Source: Terana coerulea
Lineage: Eukaryota > Basidiomycota > Agaricomycetes > Polyporales > Phanerochaetaceae
Assembly: GCA_024811115.1 (NCBI GenBank)
Contig: JAKOGH010000783.1
Location: 124,001-188,000 of the forward strand
Direction of reading: 5' to 3'
Length of the DNA: 64,000 nucleotides
The notes below the pieces were generated by a model. That model saw nothing but the letters and a program-made list of their open reading frames with translations. It ran no database searches and was not told where the DNA came from. Position numbers and translations under genes: made by a program. Shown piece after piece: positions 33,595 to 45,670 of the stretch. How positions within the stretch are numbered: position 1 is the stretch's first letter; every line of letters starts with the position of its first letter.

Positions 33595-34649
33595 TTAGGA
33601 AGAGCTATACGCCCACTGCCCGCGAATGAGTCTGTCTCGTGAGGAGACGTCCTGGTACTCGGTACCATCCTTCCTAAGCCAGCGAACTTCTATGTGGCGA
33701 AGTGAGCTCGAATGCTGACCAAGTAGCTCAATCGCCGCCCTATTCTCCTGGACGTCCATCACGGGCTCGGGGAATATGGTGACTGAGATGGTGTGTAGAT
33801 GGTGGAGTCGAGCAACTTCCTCCCCTAATCGACTAAGAGCATCCTAAAGGATGATAAGTAAATAAAAAGAATGTACGACTGTGGTAGAATACTCACTTTC
33901 ATAGTGCCCCACGAGAGCGGGCGTTCCGGATAGTCTATTCCTAGGTCAAAATCGACGCAGAGAACAGATAGCTTCTTGAATGAGGATGCGATTGTCGCCA
34001 CTGTGCTAATGGCTTCTTGGATGCTGTTTGCGTCGATGGAAAGCTGTAGTTGCTGTAGTGTCCCGGAATTATCGGCAAGCTTGCCTAAAAACTCTAGGAG
34101 ATCTGCCGAAGCGAAAGTGGCCGTAACGAAAATCGTCTGCAGTCGACGCGCGGGCGCGAAGGCCGCGGCATCTTCAATGCTATCGCTCTTCACGGCAACT
34201 AGGTTAGGCAGAAAGGCGGGTGAAGTGAGAGGACTGTTGAGATTATCTTTCCATGCCGATGGGGCGTGACCGATCAATTCCAGCGAGAGCAGCGCACTTG
34301 CGAGAGAGAGCGTCCTGCACAGCAGAGAGCAAATCTCTTCGGCGCGCGGAAGTGAAGGCCAAGGCCAAGCGATGCGGACATGTCTCAGCCACTGAGCGGG
34401 AGCTTTCAAATGTCCGATTTGACCAGCTCCGCACAGTATACTGAGCATGTCTGGACCAGCAGCCACCCAATATCGGTCCGACCTCGTGACTGTGTGCCTG
34501 CCCAATTGCAGGTGGACATTGGCGTATAAGCATGCGCCGCAAATATTATAGAGTCGGCGGCATCCAGTGCGCATAAGACGAGATAAGTCCGCGCGGTCAA
34601 GGAGCGGGGCTATATGACCTTGTAGAACTTCTGTGGGTAAGTCGTCCAT
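33595..34649 (-). CDS. F-box-like protein
   Basis: Two exons: 33897-34649 and 33595-33845, joined after LSWGTMK by a 51-bp intron. It starts MDDLPTEVLQGHIAPLLDRADLSRLMRTGC, an F-box core (LPxEVL with hydrophobic spacing). Irregular leucine-rich strands follow (LASALLSLELIGH, LQQLQLSIDAN, KKLSVLCVDFDLG, LRHIEVRWLRK). About 335 aa. It is shorter than, and not closely similar to, the F-box gene facing it. An open frame extends upstream to 34904, but the ATG at 34649 sits right at the F-box as usual. Substrate unknown. Confidence 0.75.
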
Positions 34650-35245
34650 AGTGAGGAATGCAGAAACGGAATGAAAGGACCTGAACTTATATACGCCGCA
34701 AAGCCTTGATTTCTGAGTACGCCAGCCACCCACATAGCAGCTTGCGCGGCCTAGCGGTGATGTCGATGACCCTTTCCTGTAACCCCGGAAGGTCAGACTG
34801 ATCCTTGAAGCACTGGTAACGGCTTCGACCCATCGGACGTGCATCGGGCATGGTACCTTGTTAGTTCGGCAATGTAGCCCGCGATGACTCGCCATGCGCA
34901 GCAATGTGCATTACTCAGTCTTACGGCAAACTATCATCGTCTCTATGCGATGGTGGCCGTGTAGCTGTTGTGTAGCTGTAACTCCGGGCGGAGGATGGAC
35001 GAAGGAGGCAAGAAAGATCGACATGCCGAATTGAGCACTGACACTCACTGCCACGCTGCGACGGGTTCCGCCAGACGCCCAAGGACAACGTCGCGAAGAC
35101 ACCGGCACGTCTTGTGCATACACCTCCTCCAACCTCTGACGGTCTTTACCGGTGGCAACACTCCCCGGCGGTACATTTCAGGAATAGCTTCAAGGCAGAG
35201 TTTCAACAACATAGCAGCTGAAGTTGAGACACTCTCCGAAGCAGC
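34650..35245. promoter_or_regulatory. Divergent upstream region, F-box gene and TM9SF gene
   Basis: About 600 bp between divergent starts. Short frames on both strands have no protein character. No specific motif is recognised. Confidence 0.4.
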
Positions 35246-38146
35246 ATGGGTTTCACAACCCGCTGTGTCCTGAGCAGCGCTCTCTTGTCCTCCGTCCTTA
35301 CACATGTCTCCGCGTTCTACCTCCCGGGGGCTGCACCTCACGACTACCACGAGGGAGAGCCAATCAATATTTTTGTCAACGCCCTGACTCCGATGCTCGC
35401 CGGCACTGACAATGCCAAAATAGTGCGTGGTCACTTCATAGCCTTCGCGCTTCCAACTCAACTTCTTGGATCCATGCATCCAGAAATCCATGATCAACTG
35501 TGAGCTATTTCCGTCTATCCCCTTGCTTGAGAACGGCTCCAATGCTCTGCATGTTAGATGACTACTATCATTCGAATTTCCACTTCTGCGAACCTGAAGG
35601 CGGTCCAAAGAGTCAAGCCGAGTCTCTAGGATCTGTTTTGTTTGGCGACAGAATCTTCAACTCCCCGTACAATGTAAGCTTTCAATGCGCCAAGGGATAA
35701 ATACACATGTGCTACACAGAGCTTTAGATCAGAATGTTGCAAGACAATGGCACTTGCCAAACATTATGTACATCACAGGTCCCACCCGAGGACGCCAAAT
35801 TCATAAACGAGCGCGTACGGGAAGATTATGCTCTGAATTGGCTGGTGGACGGTCTACCTGCTGCTGAAATGAAGATTGACACAAAAACCGGAGACACCTT
35901 CTTCGACATGGGTTTCAACCTCGGTAACGACGAAGGCGATTTCACGGAGATTCCTGCACTCAACAACCATTATGACATCGTCCTCAAGTTCAGAATTTTC
36001 TACTCTTCCTCGGTAGTACAGGCTGTCCTCATATGTTGTATAGGTACCATCAGCCTCAACCCGACGTCTATCGCATCGTCGGCGTTTTGGTTTGGCCCGT
36101 AAGGTACGCCAAGCCGATTAACCACGGAGTCGACTTACCAATATCTGAAGTACAGCAAAGGCGGTGACCAACTCGCCGCCCCTGATTGCAGCAGTACCAG
36201 CGAGGGACAGGCACTGATACTGAAGGAAGATGCCAATAACACAGTGCGCTATTCGTACCGCGTCACCTGGAGCGTACGTGTTTCCGCATATGAACCACGT
36301 CACTCGACCCCAAACGTGTATCACAGGAATCCGATACGCCTTGGGCGACCCGATGGGATAACTATCTCCACATTTTCGACCCGGTGAGGCTACATACAAT
36401 AATGAGCGTTTTCCACCGCAATGTGTTGACCATTAAGATAGCGCATCCATTGGTTCAGCTTGATCAACTCAGTCGTGATCGTAGTATTCCTCTGTGTCAT
36501 GGTATCTATGATCCTTTTGAGAACTGTTTCTCGAGATGTTAGTCACACATACTAGAGTTCTTCATCTACGCCGCTGACATCGCTTATTACCTAGATCAGC
36601 CGTTACAATGCCATTGATCTCAGCGTGGGTTTCAAACGACCGGTAGCTGCTTGGCCGTAACGCTAATGCCTTGGAATTAGGAGGATGTACAAGAAGACTG
36701 GGGATGGAAGTTAGTTCATGGGGAGGTCTTCAGAACTCCTCAAAATGCACTAGCTCTATCCGTCCTGGTCGGTAATGGTGCTCAGCTATGCGCCATGGTC
36801 GGAGTAACTCTAGGTCAGTAAACGCTTGCGGTGGCGTAGTGCATACACTGACGTATTCGTTTCATGGCCGGCAGTGTTCGCTTTGCTCGGATTCCTATCC
36901 CCATCTAACCGAGGCTCCCTTGCCACCGTGATGATGATTTGTTGGACCTTCTTCGGCAGGCAAGTGATTGTCTTGTTGTCAGTTCCTAGTAAACTAAACA
37001 ATGTGGCGAACACTTTTGCAGTGTAGGCGGATACATCTCTAGCCGTGCTTATGCATCCATGGGCGGCACCGACAAGCGCAAGAATGCCTTCCTGACGGCT
37101 GTCATCCTGCCGACGTATGCATCTGTCCCGTTAGCTCTTGTTTCGTCTTTGCTCACCAGACCGCAGCGTCGTGTTCGGCGTAATGTTCGTTCTTAACTTC
37201 TTCCTGTTGACGGCTGGATCGTCAGGCGCTGTACCATTCGGTAAGCTGTGCACACCTGCGGCGGAAGGACGGTCGGCTCACCCCGCCATGTAGGAACGAT
37301 GGCCCTGATCGTGCTGCTCTGGTATGGCATCTCCGCCCCGCTGTCTGCAGTCGGCTCCTACTTTGGATCAAAACATGGTGTAGGTGCATACTATGATCCT
37401 GTTACAGCCTGGCTTCATCTATTCACAGGGCGTTCAACATCCGGTCAGAGTCAATCCTATTCCCCGCCAAATTCCGCCGGTACCGTGGTACCTTCGACCT
37501 TGGGTGAGCAATCACAAAGATGGTGCAGTATTTCTTGGTGTGTTGATCAATTGGCCAGGCGTCGACAATGTTCGCCGGCATCCTGCCATTCGGTGCGTCT
37601 GATCGTCCCTCGCTGTAAGAGTGTCTCCCTGACCACTTTTTGACTAAGGTGCCGCCTTTGTTGAGCTCTACTTCGTGATGTCAAGCCTTTTCGCATCAAG
37701 GGCCTACTATGCTTTCGGCTTCTTGGCTTTGACAGCGGGCGTCGTAGCGCTGACAACGGCCACGGTTTCTATCCTATTCACGTACTTCCTTCTTTGCGCG
37801 GAAGAGTACAGGTTTGTGTCTAAGCTTAGCCACGTATCCGTATTCTCAATGTTTGTCGCTAGGTGGCATTGGCGTGCATTCTTGACCGGTGGCGGAAGCG
37901 CGTGCTGGCTGTGGGCGTATGGCTTGTTTTATTGGGCATCGCGCCTGTCTCTTGGGTCGTTCCAGAGCACGTTGCTATACTTCGGCTACTTATTCTTGAT
38001 TGCTTTGTTCGACTTCCTTGTCACAGGTACGACAGTTCTATGTTCGCAGTTTGCAAACGCGCTAAGAACCTATTACAGGCACCATCGGTTTCTTAGCAGC
38101 ATACTGGGCTACCAAGAGGCTGTACAGCTCAATACGGATAGACTGA
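35246..38146 (+). CDS. Transmembrane 9 superfamily (EMP70/nonaspanin) protein
   Basis: Some 17-18 small exons join in phase. It starts MGFTTRCVLSSALLSSVLTHVSA, a signal peptide. A luminal domain follows with FYLPGAAPHDYHEGEPINIF, DYYHSNFHFCEPEGG and NHYDIVLKYHQPQPDVY. Then come HWFSLINSVVIVVFLC and nine hydrophobic helices (LALSVLVGNGAQLCAMVGV, FGVMFVLNFFLL, FGTMALIVLLWYGISAP and others). It ends IGFLAAYWATKRLYSSIRID, carrying the basic TKRLYSSIRID COPI/Golgi-retention tail typical of TM9SF2/4. Known: nonaspanins act in Golgi-endosome traffic, adhesion and metal handling. The intron at about 36960-37020 appears to use a gcaagt donor (GC-AG). Confidence 0.92.
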
Positions 38147-38299
38147 ACGCGTGGAAAACAAGGACCGTGACGCCCCTGCACAGGGTAGTAATACTGGCCA
38201 ACCACATTCATTACATCAATGACATCCAGATACCCCAATTTCCGATGAGCCCGCAGTTGCCACGACACGTTTGTGCCTCCCGTCAAGCATTGTCGGACA

Positions 38300-40099
38300 T
38301 CATGCGTCGGATACGGCCAGAACCATACGTTTCTTAGAACCTGCGCTAATGATGACGATGCGTCCATCCAGAAGATCACCCTGCGTAACTGTGCATTGGG
38401 CATCCGGCACTGCGGAATTATTGACGTACAGCCCTTTGATCCTGACGAGGTCGCGGGCGGCGCCTACCACAATATGACTCGTCATCCAACATCCGCGATA
38501 CAGTCAGGTGGCTGTTGCACTTACCGTTGCTGCGTACCAGTCCGTGCGTCGCCGCTAGCTTCACGACTGGGGTCTCGAGGAGCTCGATCGAGGTGCAGAA
38601 TTTTAGCCGAGGGTCGCTGTGCAGCGCGCGAACTACGTCCTCCGCCTTGATCGAAGAGTAGTCGCTCTCATATAGCAGGCGCGTCACAATCTGTGCCTTA
38701 TGCACCGCTTCCTCTATGAGCGGGGAGCAATGCATTGGTACAAGGATTCCATACGAGGCTGAATGGCAGGACGTACCGCCATGCACCAACTCCGTGACTT
38801 CGCTAGCAAGCAGGCGCTGCGCCGCATGCGCCTCGGGCATTTGCTACAGCAGGTTAGGTGGAGCAACGAAAGAAAGGATGATACGTTCGTACTTGATGAT
38901 CCATTAAAATTTCCTCGATTCTAGGCAGCGGTAGCAGTGTAAACATCCTGAGGTATTGTCCCACATGCGAATCGGGCACCCGTAGGAAGAACTACGCAAA
39001 CGGTGAATCCTGAGCTTAGTTTGAAACATGGCATACATACCTGGTAGAAGTCAAAAACACTGGTTACATGCTCATCCAGTGCAACAGCGTTTCCGGCACT
39101 CTTCCCGAATTTTTCTCCAGACGGTGTTGTCAGCAGAGGAGTCGTGATCGCGAAAGCCTTCTCCAAGTGCGTCCCGTCTTTTTGTACGTCCGGATTAACC
39201 CTGTTGATAAGGTCAATACCAGCAACAATGTTGCCCCACTGATCCGAGCCGCCAACTTGGATGGTGCAGCCCTTGGTCTGGTGCAAGTGCAGGTAGTCGT
39301 AAGCTTGCATGAGCTGATACGTGAACTCCGTGAAGGATATTCCTTGCTGAGAGTCCAGCCTCGTTTGCACGCTAATAGACCATTGTCAGCATCCGTGGGC
39401 TAGTGCGTTTAAAGCAAACATGCCTCTCTCTGGCCAGCATCGTGTTGACACGCGCATGAATGCCCACTGTTCTGAGGAATTGCAGTAAACCAACGCCGTC
39501 AAACCATTCCAAATTATTCAAGACAGTCGGGGGCGGAATTTCTGGTGATTCGACGCGTTTTCTGGCATACGTGATAGCACCGGCAAAGAACCGGTTGAGA
39601 CTTGCGACAAGGTGGTTGACGTTGGTCCCTACAACGCTAGCCTCCGATAATGGTCGTTCAGTGTTACGTCCAGATGGGTCCCCGACCAGGCCAGTAGCTC
39701 CACCTATCTACGTTATGATCAGACAAACGCATATAATCTCCGAACAGCTACGCACCAGAGGAATGACACCATGACCTCTTATATGAAAGTGGAAGAGACA
39801 CAGTAATGGCAGGAGGTGTCCTACGTGTAGGTACTTTGCGGTTGGGTCAACACCGCCGTAGATGACTTGACGCTTCGTAATTATAGAGCGTAGCTTTTCT
39901 GGGCTTCAAAATCTCAATCGTGCAAACAGAACTTGTACGCCTTTACTCACCTGGAAACTTGTGACACCAGCCCTCTACTCTCGAGCTCGCTCAGCACGTC
40001 TCCACTTGCATGTATAGAGCGAGTATGGACATGACTAGTGACCAGCGAAGTAAGAGTTCGTCTGTAGGGTGCCCTTCCAGCGAAGAGCTGCCTTAGCAT
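38300..40099 (-). CDS. MSY1: Mitochondrial tyrosyl-tRNA synthetase
   Basis: The minus-strand multi-exon gene starts [20 protein letters not shown], an Arg-rich presequence without acids. [16 protein letters not shown] contains the class I HIGH signature (HVGH). [33 protein letters not shown] and [12 protein letters not shown] (KMSKS-equivalent KFGKS) follow, all tyrosine-enzyme hallmarks. After a divergent linker the C-terminal S4-like tRNA-binding part reads [17 protein letters not shown] and [21 protein letters not shown]. Known: it charges mitochondrial tRNA-Tyr, and in some fungi this enzyme also helps group I intron splicing; nothing here tests that. A GTG at 40141 is not used as start because the ATG at 40099 fits. 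Its 3' end is 153 bp from the convergent TM9SF gene. Confidence 0.92.
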
Positions 40100-40189
40100 G
40101 AGCAATCTCAGCGCAGGGTGGAAAGTGCTCTTGGTCAACACGACTCAGCTCGCCCAAGACCGCATCATCCTGCCGTACGGCTTTGTCCG

Positions 40190-40225
40190 GCGGATCAATT
40201 GATCAATTCAGCGGAATTGATCCGC
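40190..40225. repeat. Interleaved inverted repeat (ATCAATT units)
   Basis: GCGGATCAATT at 40190-40200 is the perfect inverse of AATTGATCCGC at 40215-40225. An inner pair GATCAATTC/GAATTGATC (40201-40209, 40214-40222) encloses a 4-base loop. It lies about 90 bp upstream of the tyrosyl-tRNA synthetase ATG and 360 bp upstream of the gene at 40587. It could be a binding site for a dimeric regulator, a cruciform, or the trace of a small inverted-repeat element. Confidence 0.7.
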
Positions 40226-40586
40226 GGTTACTGGTATAGCACACTGAGCACAGCGAGCTTGTATTGTTCCTTCAATCTCGATTCTCCTCTCTCCTAAACT
40301 TTGCACTGACTTCAACGATCTGTAGGTTCTGTGAGTTCAGCAAAGTCTATTGGAGGTCAAGAAACCCCAGAAGCGGTGTGTATGTCCTGTGCGAGCCTTC
40401 AGCTTGACATGCTGATCTTCGCAGTAAAACAACGCTTCGGTTCAACCGGATCGCGACAAGACACTTCGCGCCACATACATTTTGCTGGCTCTGCAGAAGA
40501 CAAGCATCTCTCTGGATCCGTGTAGGACCTATAACTGGAGCTCTGTCCCGACATATCGATCACTGCATTAAGGAAATTAAACCTCG

Positions 40587-43500
40587 ATGACTATTCCACC
40601 TTCCCCTTCCAACTTTCAGTTCGCTACCATCGGCGCGCAAGGACTTCTGAAAAGACTCGCATCCGCGGATTCGATTGTCGAGCCAGACGTCGATATGGCA
40701 GCACCGCCTTCCCCTTCGCCTCCACCGCCAGCAGCTGCGTATCCTGAGGTCTCGGAGTACAAGCCAGGGCGTCTTTCTTTGTTGGCACGGATGGCAGAAG
40801 CGCAAACGTTGAATGAGGCGAGTCACCCTAGCTCCCATCCGTCCGGTGCTCCGGCAGCCACACTCTCGCAACCACACGCGTCTAGATCTACGCAATTCGA
40901 ACTGTTCTCAAACGCGCTGAAGTCGAGCCATGGTGGTGCCTTGCCTCGGACGACCGCATCTGTGAACTCTTCTGAACCTACCAGCTTCTATTTCAATGCC
41001 ATCGCGAGTGGGAAGCATGACGCGAACCCTGGGCCCACTCCAAGTTCCTCCCATACATCCCTTTCGGAATCCAAGACGACCACCAATGGTGCCGGACAAA
41101 GTCCCCATTTATCCACTATGCTTAGCGGCGCTACCGTGAGCAGAGAGCAGAGGTCTGCTGATGCACCTTCACGGCCTCCGGATCAGCTCTTCAACCCTCG
41201 CCCATCCCAAATATATACCTCTCCTGCTCCTTCTCCAGCAGAGCTTTACCGCACCATGAAAGAACATCGCGAAGCCGAAAGCGAACTCGGGGAGATACGC
41301 CTCCTGCGAAACCGTGTCCTGGACGAGTATAAAGAGTCTCGTCGTCGCCGTGACGAGGTTATGCATGCGCTGGAACGCGAGCAGGAGCAGATGAGCAAGT
41401 TGGTATCCGTTTCTGAAGAATGGTTCGAGAAAGCGGAGCACCTTCTGGAGACTCACACGAAGAAGCTCGCAGAAGGTAGCGCCGCCATCGAAAAACTCGT
41501 ACAGGAGGAACAAGAGCGCGAGCGTGCGGCACGGGAGCAGGAAGCGGAAGCGGAGAGGGCCGAAGCTCGAGCTGTTGAAGCCGCTCGTGCCGAAGCGTTG
41601 GCGAGGGAGCAGCAAGAGGCGGAAGCACGCGAGGCAGAAGAACAAGCTCGAGCTCGTGAAGAAGCTGAGGCATTGGCCGCCCGTGAGCTGGAAACGCGTC
41701 GCGAGCAGGAATGTTTGGAAGCTGAGGCGCGTGAGCGTGAGCGTTCGAAGGCAGAAGCAGAGAAGGCAGAGGCAGAGGCCAGCGTGCGCGCTGACACAGA
41801 GCGGGCCAGGAAAGAAGTTGATCAAGCAGCAGCACAAGCCAGGGCTCGGGAGGAGGAAGGGCGGGCAAGGGCAGAAGCCGCCAGGGGAGAATTGCGGAGG
41901 CAGCAGAAGCTGCCAGAACGAAAGACCTGGAGGAACGTTTGCGGACGGAACATAAGTTTAGGGTGTGGAAGTCGCGAGGAGCGGGCGACTCAGCTACCCC
42001 TCAGTTCGCCCAGCACCTTGCGATACCGCCGAACCAACGGCGGGAGCAATCCAATGGAATCCGTGAGCCAAGCGATTCAGTTCGTCCACCGTCTGTTGGC
42101 GAGGTTAGGCCGGCACCTCTCGTTTCAAAGCAAGACGCCGACGTCGCCGACACGCGAAACGCGTTGCATCCTGATGGCCCTGCGAAACAAGAAGAGCCCG
42201 CAGATGGCGACGCTACGCGGAGTTTTCAGGAGGAGCAGCTCAGGGCTCAGATCCTGGAGAAGAAAAGGCATGTCGCCGCTCACTCGGTTTCCCCAGCAGC
42301 ATCTGTGCCTCTTACCACGACACCGAATCCCACATCGCCAGCATCCCAGCGAATCCTCCCGAAAGGGTTATCCACGGGGAACGTCAAAATCAACCGGTCT
42401 AGAAAAGAGGAAACAGTTTTGTACGTTCAACCCAAAGCACAGATAATTGGGCAGCCCGAAGCCCCTCGGGTGCCATCGCATTCGCCGGTGCCATCAGCGC
42501 TGCCAGCGACGCCGCAAGGTAAGAAAGCACGAAAGAAGAACAAGGACAAACCTGCGGTGAAACCTGAGCCCAGTCCGGCTCCGTCTCTCGATGCGAACTT
42601 CTCGGCTCATGCTCAGCCAATCTCCCAACCGCAATCAGCAGTGCCGTCAGCGGCACCCAGTATCGTATCATCCCCGCTGTGCGCCCTCAGGGGCTACCGG
42701 CAGGTCCTTTGGTCCACGCTTTACCCCTGAACCCTACCGGAAACTCACCGCCTCCCCGCGAAAGCGCGAATAACGCCGACAAGACTCAGCAACAGGCTAG
42801 AGTTACCTCGAATCACGGCGGTCGCTCTGCGCAAGCTGCAGGTCCGTCGAGTATTCAGGGTCAGCCAGCCCCACAACCCGCAACCGGTCAGGACCGCGTG
42901 GAAGGCAGTAATGCTTCTGTGGATAGCGGTAACACACCCCCGCGAGCACTGACTCTGGTACACGTATCACTTCCTAACCTTACGGATGTGGACGCTCTCC
43001 AATATCCCTACACGTCTGCAGATGACGAGGCATGGCTTGTCGCCGCTCCAGACCCTGTAGACGTCTATTACGCCGTTTCTCGTGGCCCAACGCCGCCAGA
43101 GGCGCAGGCGGAGTCGGACCATTACTCGCCTACCCATCACCATTCCGGTGATAGGCACTACGAACCAGGATATTCTCCCCCACCATCGCTTCGGGAGTCC
43201 CTCTCACCTCCAAGGAAAAGGGCTCGTGAGGACGAAGACCTGTCTCCGCCGTCTCGTCGCCCGCGATACGGGGATCAATCTTATAGCGGTCGGCAAAATC
43301 GTTCTCCTTCCCCAGTGAGACGCGATCGGGAGATTTCGAGGGAAGGGCAACGGGCGGTGGATTTCGGCCGCGAACGTTCGAGAGAAAAGCAATGGGCTAT
43401 GAACCTGCCACGCGAAAGGTCAAGAGAAAGATTCCAGTTGGAACGGGAGAGGTCAAGAGAACGACAGCGGATCCGGGTGCAGGAGCGGGAAAGGCCGATG

Positions 43501-44044
43501 GCAAGACAACGAGCGTTCTCTCCGCCTCCGCCTCTTCCTGAACGCAACCGTTCTCCTGTTCGTGTCCCTCCATGGCCTGCTCCGAACACCTATCGCCCCA
43601 GTCTTCCCGCGGGTGAGCGATAGGTCACCAGTCCGCAGAACATGGCCGCCTCGCGAGAATGACCCACCGCCCCCCTACGAGCGCAGGCGAGGCCACCCAG
43701 ACACCGTGGGTTTTGAAGACCGCCGCAGGACAGACAATGTAAATTCACGACCAGCGAATAGTTATCGCCCGCAGACGCCTCCGCACGGCATCCAGCCGAC
43801 CATCCACGCGACACCTCTTGCGGACAGGCTAACTCGCGATGAGTCTGGGCTACTGTCTCGCATAAGCGATGCACCGGCATCGGCAAATTTGCCTCCTCGT
43901 CCTCCTGTCAGTACCAGGGGCCACGGTAGGCCGCACGGAGCTCCTGGGAGGGGTGCCGCCCAAGCGGCTGCGAGAGGGCGCGGGGCGAAACGAGGTCGTG
44001 GTAGTGCTCCAAGGGGAACACTGGAGTCTCGTATTGATATGTGA
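40587..44044 (+). CDS. Large coiled-coil protein with RS-like C-terminus, unknown
   Basis: A single long coding stretch of about 1,150 codons without clear introns, starting MTIPPSPSNFQFATIGAQGL. Order: Pro/Ser-rich disordered part (~210 aa); a long Glu/Ala/Arg coiled coil (41230-41980); a Pro/Ser/Lys-rich part; an RS-like block (REISREGQRAV, RERSREKQWAM, RERSRERFQLE, RERSRERQRIR); and a C-terminal RGG-like tail (ARGRGAKRGRGSAPRG). The RS and RG segments suggest RNA-related or nuclear-condensate function, which is an inference. The frame changes by one base at 41884-41887 (G run one short), 42672-42675 (C run one short) and 43611-43613 (one extra G). Repairing those in thought gives one uninterrupted protein, so these are likely consensus errors. 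Confidence 0.65.
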
Positions 44045-44365
44045 GTATACATGGAGTGGGTGATTCTGATGTTTCTTCAGATGTTTGTCATGTCGCATAT
44101 TTCTGGCTATTCTTGTCATCATCGAACTGTCTAGTCTTTCAAACTTGATGCTCTGCTCTGCTTTTTCGGATACCGCTTTCCTAAGGTGGGCAACACATAG
44201 ATATGTATCTTAATAATTCCGAGGTCTCCTATGGACATAAACCATGCGCGGATACGGAGGGTATGAATTATGCAGATAAATATTCAAGGGGTCGCAAGCG
44301 GGTACACTCAAAAATCCAGATACATGCTAGTACTATGCTACAGTCACCTACACCAATTTGAATGC

Positions 44366-45670
44366 CTAACTGGCGCCGCAGATGGAAAGTTCGCGCATCT
44401 CTTGCAACACGCCCTCAACCTGACATTTGCTCATTAGCGGCGGGAAATTTTGGATGACGAGTACTAGCTATTCTCACCTGAGCGTCGAGCTGGCCTGCTG
44501 CGTAATCGTCTCGGACGCTGTCTGCAAAGTATCTAAATGACAATCGTCAATTAGGTCATAACCGACTAATATTCGCTCATACCGCTGTACGCCACCCAGC
44601 TTCTCGTAACCTTCTTCAGCGAACTTGCATTGCATCCGAATCATAGCCTCGAAGCTCGGATCGAAGAAGGGAACTCGCAGTTCGAGTAACTGAGGGAGCT
44701 CTGCAATGAGCTGGTCATTGAGCAGGTCGAACACTTCCTTCGCATCGTCATGTTCTTGTTGGGCCTGTCGGATGGGTATCAGTGTCAAGATGCCCGAGGT
44801 GCAATCGAGTGAGCAAACCTTGGGGAGCTTGGTCGGGTCTTCACTCGGCTTGGCGATGAGCTTGTTCAGTCTGCTGCGCGCCGCGTCGTAGTCGAGGAGC
44901 TGGAGATGCCAGGGTTCAATATATTTCAACATTCTATACAAGTAACGAAGGTTACACACCTTCTTGTTGCGCTTGGCGATATGTTCATTCACGACCGGAA
45001 AATACGCGTTCATCTTGCCTAATGGTTCCATGATCGTCTGCCTGTAAGGAGCTTCCTGCCATGAACGTGGTCAGCGGTCCAATGCCTCATGGCCCATCAG
45101 CTGGGTAGCCCGCACCATTTCGCGTGTAATACCCGTGTCCAGCTCCTCAACTGCCGCCTTGTATGCATGCGCAGCCATGGCTCCCTCTGAGGTCTTGTCG
45201 GCGGCACCGTAGAAGACGTCGATGGTATCTGCCAGGCGAGCTTGCGTAGCGGTCATAGCTAGTGGTGCCTGGAGTTGAATGAGAGGTATAGATGTTGAGA
45301 TAGTACTTGCGTACCCTTCATGGCATCCATGTATGCCTTACTGTCCTTCTGCAATGCTTGGCATTCCTTCTCGTAGCTAGTTGGGGGTCTATCAACGAGC
45401 GAGCACATGTCAAATATACCACGGAACTCACGTCTTGTACTTCACTTCCTCGTCAGCAAACTCGCGGTCAATGGTACGTTCAATCTGACCCGTCTTTTGC
45501 AGAAGCTAGACGGCCATCACGGTGAGCATCATACGGCGCAGTGCAGAGCGGCACTATAGCCTAGTTGACGTACGGTGGTCCCTGCACGGTTCACAGACTT
45601 CTTGAAGCTATATGACGGACATTAGTCTTTGCGGACATAGTCAGATACCAGCATACCCAGCCCAACTCAT
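44366..45670 (-). CDS. hob3: BAR-domain protein hob3/RVS161 (amphiphysin-like)
   Basis: Many short exons join in phase: MSWAGFKKSVNRAGTT, LLQKTGQIERTIDREFADEE, then YEKECQALQKDSKAYMDAMK, AMTATQARLADTIDVFYGA, and so on. The segments PTKLPK, ELPQLLELRVPFFDPSFEAMIRMQ and EGYEKLGGVQRYFADSVRDDY match the N-BAR family closely. The end is VEGVLQEMRELSICGAS, and the length fits the ~265-aa family norm. There is no SH3 domain, as in RVS161/hob3 and unlike RVS167. Known: it forms a heterodimer with the SH3-bearing partner, curves membranes at endocytic sites, and hob3 in fission yeast also binds Cdc42 at the division site. Confidence 0.93.

Noticed and set aside
41169..41868. Long minus-strand Leu/Ser-rich frames opposite the coiled coil at 41.2-41.9 kb
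   Set aside because: Artefact of Glu/Ala/Arg codons read in reverse; no start context or conservation cues.
43611..43701. Intron explaining the frame change at about 43.61 kb
   Set aside because: A good gtgagc donor exists, but the available acceptors (26 or about 72 bp on) leave the wrong phase or an early stop, so a one-base indel is simpler.
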